From Panagrolaimus kolymaensis (lineage: Eukaryota; Nematoda; Chromadorea; Rhabditida; Panagrolaimidae), in contig JAJQJQ010000018.1 in assembly GCA_028622995.1 (NCBI GenBank), positions 806,001 to 870,000 on the forward strand: a stretch of DNA of 64,000 nt. Reading direction: 5' to 3'. The notes under the pieces are model-generated. The model did not search any database and had not been told where the DNA came from. It saw only the letters and a program-made list of their open reading frames with translations. Positions 61,980-64,000 of this stretch are shown one piece after another. Every line of letters starts with the position of its first letter. Position 1 is the first letter of the stretch. The position numbers were made by a program, and so were the translations under genes.

Positions 61980-62389
61980 TTATACAGAAACAATACGAGT
62001 AATACGAATAACAATTTCAGTAACAGAACGTTCAACAAGTTCTGAATCAAATTCATCCACAGCTAAAGTTGTTGTCGTTCCAGCAGCGATTTTAACAGTA
62101 TTACCCATACATTGATTAACATTATCGGCAATAGCGACAGCACGAGAAATTGAAACACCAGTAGCACGTAAACGAACACAATCAGTTTTTGTTTCTAATA
62201 ATTTCTTAATCTTGTTAAGTTGTACAGCGAAATTAGTTTTTCTGAAAACAAAATGGTTGATAGCAGAACATATGTGAAAGATAATGATGAAACTTACGTA
62301 GAAATAAAGACATCATTATTACCACCTTCTTTAGCCAATGGATAAGAAACCCGCGATGGTTTATTATCTTCAAGAATATCCGACATCAT
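61980..62389 (-). CDS. POP7: RNase P/MRP subunit p20 (POP7), Alba-type fold
   Basis: Two exons (62389-62298, 62241-61980) encode 117 residues. The core NNDVFISTKTNFAVQLNKIK, LRATGVSISRAVAIADNV and VKIAAGTTTTLAVDEFD follow Rpp20/Pop7 piece by piece: the KTDFKAQL, GLGLAINRAINIA and VAANTSTVELVDEL segments of the human protein. Alba-like subunits bind the RNA of RNase P and RNase MRP as a heterodimer with Rpp25. Two start codons overlap (62389 and 62386). The first is only 7 bases after the stop of the upstream Kish gene, so both must share a transcript or overlap. Confidence 0.82.
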
Positions 62390-62396
62390 TGCAAAA

Positions 62397-62662
62397 TTAG
62401 AACAAGATTAAAACACCAGCCATAAAAAAGCACCCAAGAGCTACCCAAACACTTAGTCTTTCACCAATTCTTGCACACTTCCAGAAGATACCACCGATGC
62501 TAAATAAAGAGTATATAGTCATATATCAAGACAATAAACAAGAATAACATACCCAATTTTCTGACGATCCACAATTTTAGGGAAGATTGCTCGAAGATAT
62601 GTGCAAGTACAAATGAATAATAAGATAACGATAAATAAACTCTGGAGATTGAATATGGCCGA
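62397..62662 (-). CDS. TMEM167: Kish/TMEM167 small Golgi membrane protein
   Basis: Two clear exons (62662-62553, 62499-62397) encode SAIFNLQSLFIVILLFICT...[30 protein letters not shown]...ILF, the complete Kish protein apart from its first Met. Kish-A in vertebrates begins MSAIFNFQSLL and is 72 residues. It has two membrane segments and acts in early secretory traffic. No ATG is available where the initiator should be. The only plausible upstream exon ends AAACTG at 62719 before a strong donor (GTAAGT), making position 1 CTG. Either CTG initiates, or a more distant ATG exon exists. The stop is followed after 7 bases by the start of the p20 gene. Confidence 0.85.
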
Positions 62663-62718
62663 CTGAAAAAAGAAAGTTTAATGATTAATAATTTGAACTT
62701 GAACAATAATTTACTTAC

Positions 62719-62721
62719 CAG
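62719..62721 (-). other. Candidate CTG start codon of Kish
   Basis: CTG at the end of a probable 5' exon, followed by GTAAGT. It joins in frame to TCG GCC ATA TTC (SAIF). Position -3 is A. An in-frame TGA lies seven codons upstream with no ATG between. Confidence 0.4.
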
Positions 62722-63031
62722 TTTGACGGATTTAGCTCTTCAAAAAATGAAGAGAAACGTTTCTAAAAAAAGATGAAATAAAATTTCGTTGAAAATGACC
62801 AAGAGAAACAAAAGAAAATGGACGAAACATGGAAAAACACGTCGCAGTCGCTAAAAAAGTTCTCAACGCGAAAATTTATTTACATTACGGGGATTGAATA
62901 AATAAAGTTAAAGTAGTAGTCGATAAGTTTTTTAGAAGCAAAGCAACTAAAGCCAGCTGACATTTTTTTTGTTGCAACTTTTTTATGTACGTGCCTTTGT
63001 TATTCAAATTGCATATGTTTGTAGTTTTATA
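62722..63031. other. Divergent promoter between Kish and rab-19
   Basis: About 310 bases upstream of both genes; AT-rich with no other gene visible. Probably a bidirectional promoter. Confidence 0.45.
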
Positions 63032-63707
63032 ATGGATGAATCATTTGATTATCTATTTAAAATTGTATTTGTTGGTGATATGGGCATTGGTAAAACATGC
63101 GTTGTTCAGCGATTTAAAAATGGTACATACATTGAAAAGCAAGGAACAACTATTGGTGTTGATTTTACCATGAAAACCCTTATTATTGATGGAAAGCGTG
63201 TAAAATTACAAATTTGGGATACTGGCGGGCAAGAACGATTTCGAACCATTACCCAAAGTTATTATCGCTCAGCAAATGGTATTATTTTATGTTATGATAT
63301 CACCTGTAGACAGTCATTTGAGTCACTAATTAGATGGATGGATGATGTGTCCAAGTTTGCCGTACCAAATGTTTCTAAAGTTTTGATTGGTTAGTTTATT
63401 TTAAAAAATGAGCTTTGTTGAAAAATATATTTATTCTTTAGCAACAAAAGCTGATTTAGCAGATTCTCGCGCAGTTGATCAAGAAGAAGGTGAACAGCTT
63501 GCTCGAGCTCATAATATGGCTTTCATGGAAGTTTCATCCAAAAATAATTTCAACATAGACAATGTATTTTTGGAATTAGCTTCTCAATTAAAGTCTCAAT
63601 ATGATAGCGGAAGCCTCTCAGATGGTCAATTTGATTCCTTCCGCTTAAAATATCCTGATACAACAGCCATTTCATCAAATTGGTTTCGTTGTTGCAATAC
63701 TAACTAA
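63032..63707 (+). CDS. rab-19: RAB-19/RAB-43-like small GTPase
   Basis: Two exons (63032-63389, 63442-63707) encode 207 residues. G1 is GDMGIGKT (15-22), switch I contains [13 protein letters not shown] as in Rab19/43, switch II is [23 protein letters not shown]5 reads EVSSK, and the C-terminus WFRCCNTN carries two adjacent cysteines for geranylgeranylation. Two core positions differ from most Rabs: DTAGQ is DTGGQ (G65), and the base-recognition NKxD is TKAD (121-124), read across the intron. Rab19/43 act at the Golgi and apical traffic; the same is assumed. The start was set at [10 protein letters not shown], the family beginning, not at the Met at 62969. Confidence 0.94.
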
Positions 63708-64000
63708 AACTACCAATACCAAAGATTATTGAACAACATGCTTTAGTCATTAAATTACTTTACAGGGCTTATGTATTTTATTTTTGTAGCATTTTTAAAC
63801 TCACTTTTACGCAATGTAAATGAAACTCCCAAAGAAGAATAAAGATTCTCATGAATAAAAAAATTTTATAGCTACATACATAACAGTAAAACAATTATGA
63901 ATAAACGTATGTATTTTAAATTCGACTTATTTTCACATATCGTTTACCAATTTTTTTCCTATGTGGTTTGGATTTCTTTTTGTCGTTTGTTTTTCGTGAA
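63708..64000. other. 3' flank of rab-19
   Basis: AT-rich 3' UTR and flank with AATAAA near 63838 and 63899. No further gene is visible before the window ends. Confidence 0.5.

Overview
The window is about 64 kb of nuclear DNA from an animal, most likely a nematode. It is AT-rich. Genes carry many introns, mostly 45-60 bases long with acceptors of the form TTTTAG or TTTTCAG. The gene set (RIC-3, GON-4, NAS-39, DYF-3, ALP-1, MDF-2, ALH-3, RAB-19 homologues) fits a worm. Species and clade cannot be fixed from the sequence alone. I found no CRISPR array, rRNA, convincing tRNA or transposon. Exon boundaries were read by eye; for nearly all models the exon lengths add up to a whole number of codons, which supports them.

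Layout. 0-5 kb: a PDZ-LIM protein (ALP/Enigma type, minus), with a complete small gene for a candidate secreted peptide precursor nested on the plus strand in its LIM intron. 5.9-7.2 kb: MPPE1/Cdc1-like metallophosphoesterase (minus). 8-16 kb (plus): the IFT-B protein CLUAP1/DYF-3, a lipid-anchored CHK-like kinase with an altered catalytic motif, a type I membrane protein of unknown family, and a PAP2-type lipid phosphatase. 16.3-19 kb: the clamp-loader subunit CTF18 (plus). 19.8-26.1 kb (minus): uracil-DNA glycosylase, GON-4, and the acetylcholine-receptor chaperone RIC-3. 27.8-29.4 kb: CDP-diacylglycerol synthase (plus), then a decayed Thr-rich stretch. 30.8-32.9 kb: MAD2 (minus), divergent from a secreted, probably GPI-anchored orphan. 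33.4-38.4 kb (plus): twinfilin, then a tolloid-type astacin protease. 39.2-40.1 kb: ABHD10-like hydrolase. 40.6-48.8 kb (minus): a K-Cl cotransporter with a GC-AG intron and a distant first exon. 49-52 kb: non-coding. 51.9-53.4 kb (minus): an orphan membrane protein. 54.9-56.5 kb: astacin-ShK protease (plus). 56.6-62.7 kb (minus): 10-formyl-THF dehydrogenase, a MICOS13-like fragment, adrenodoxin reductase, RNase P/MRP subunit p20, and Kish/TMEM167, tightly packed. 63.0-63.7 kb: RAB-19/43 (plus).

Most genes are ordinary metazoan housekeeping, neuronal or cuticle/developmental genes and do not form a functional cluster. The unusual material is: the nested peptide gene; the orphans at 12.2, 32.2 and 51.9 kb; the altered catalytic residues in the CHK-like kinase and CTF18; a Kish gene with no visible AUG whose stop lies 7 bases before the next start codon; and a tolloid with almost no prodomain. 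I saw no clear multi-gene novel system.
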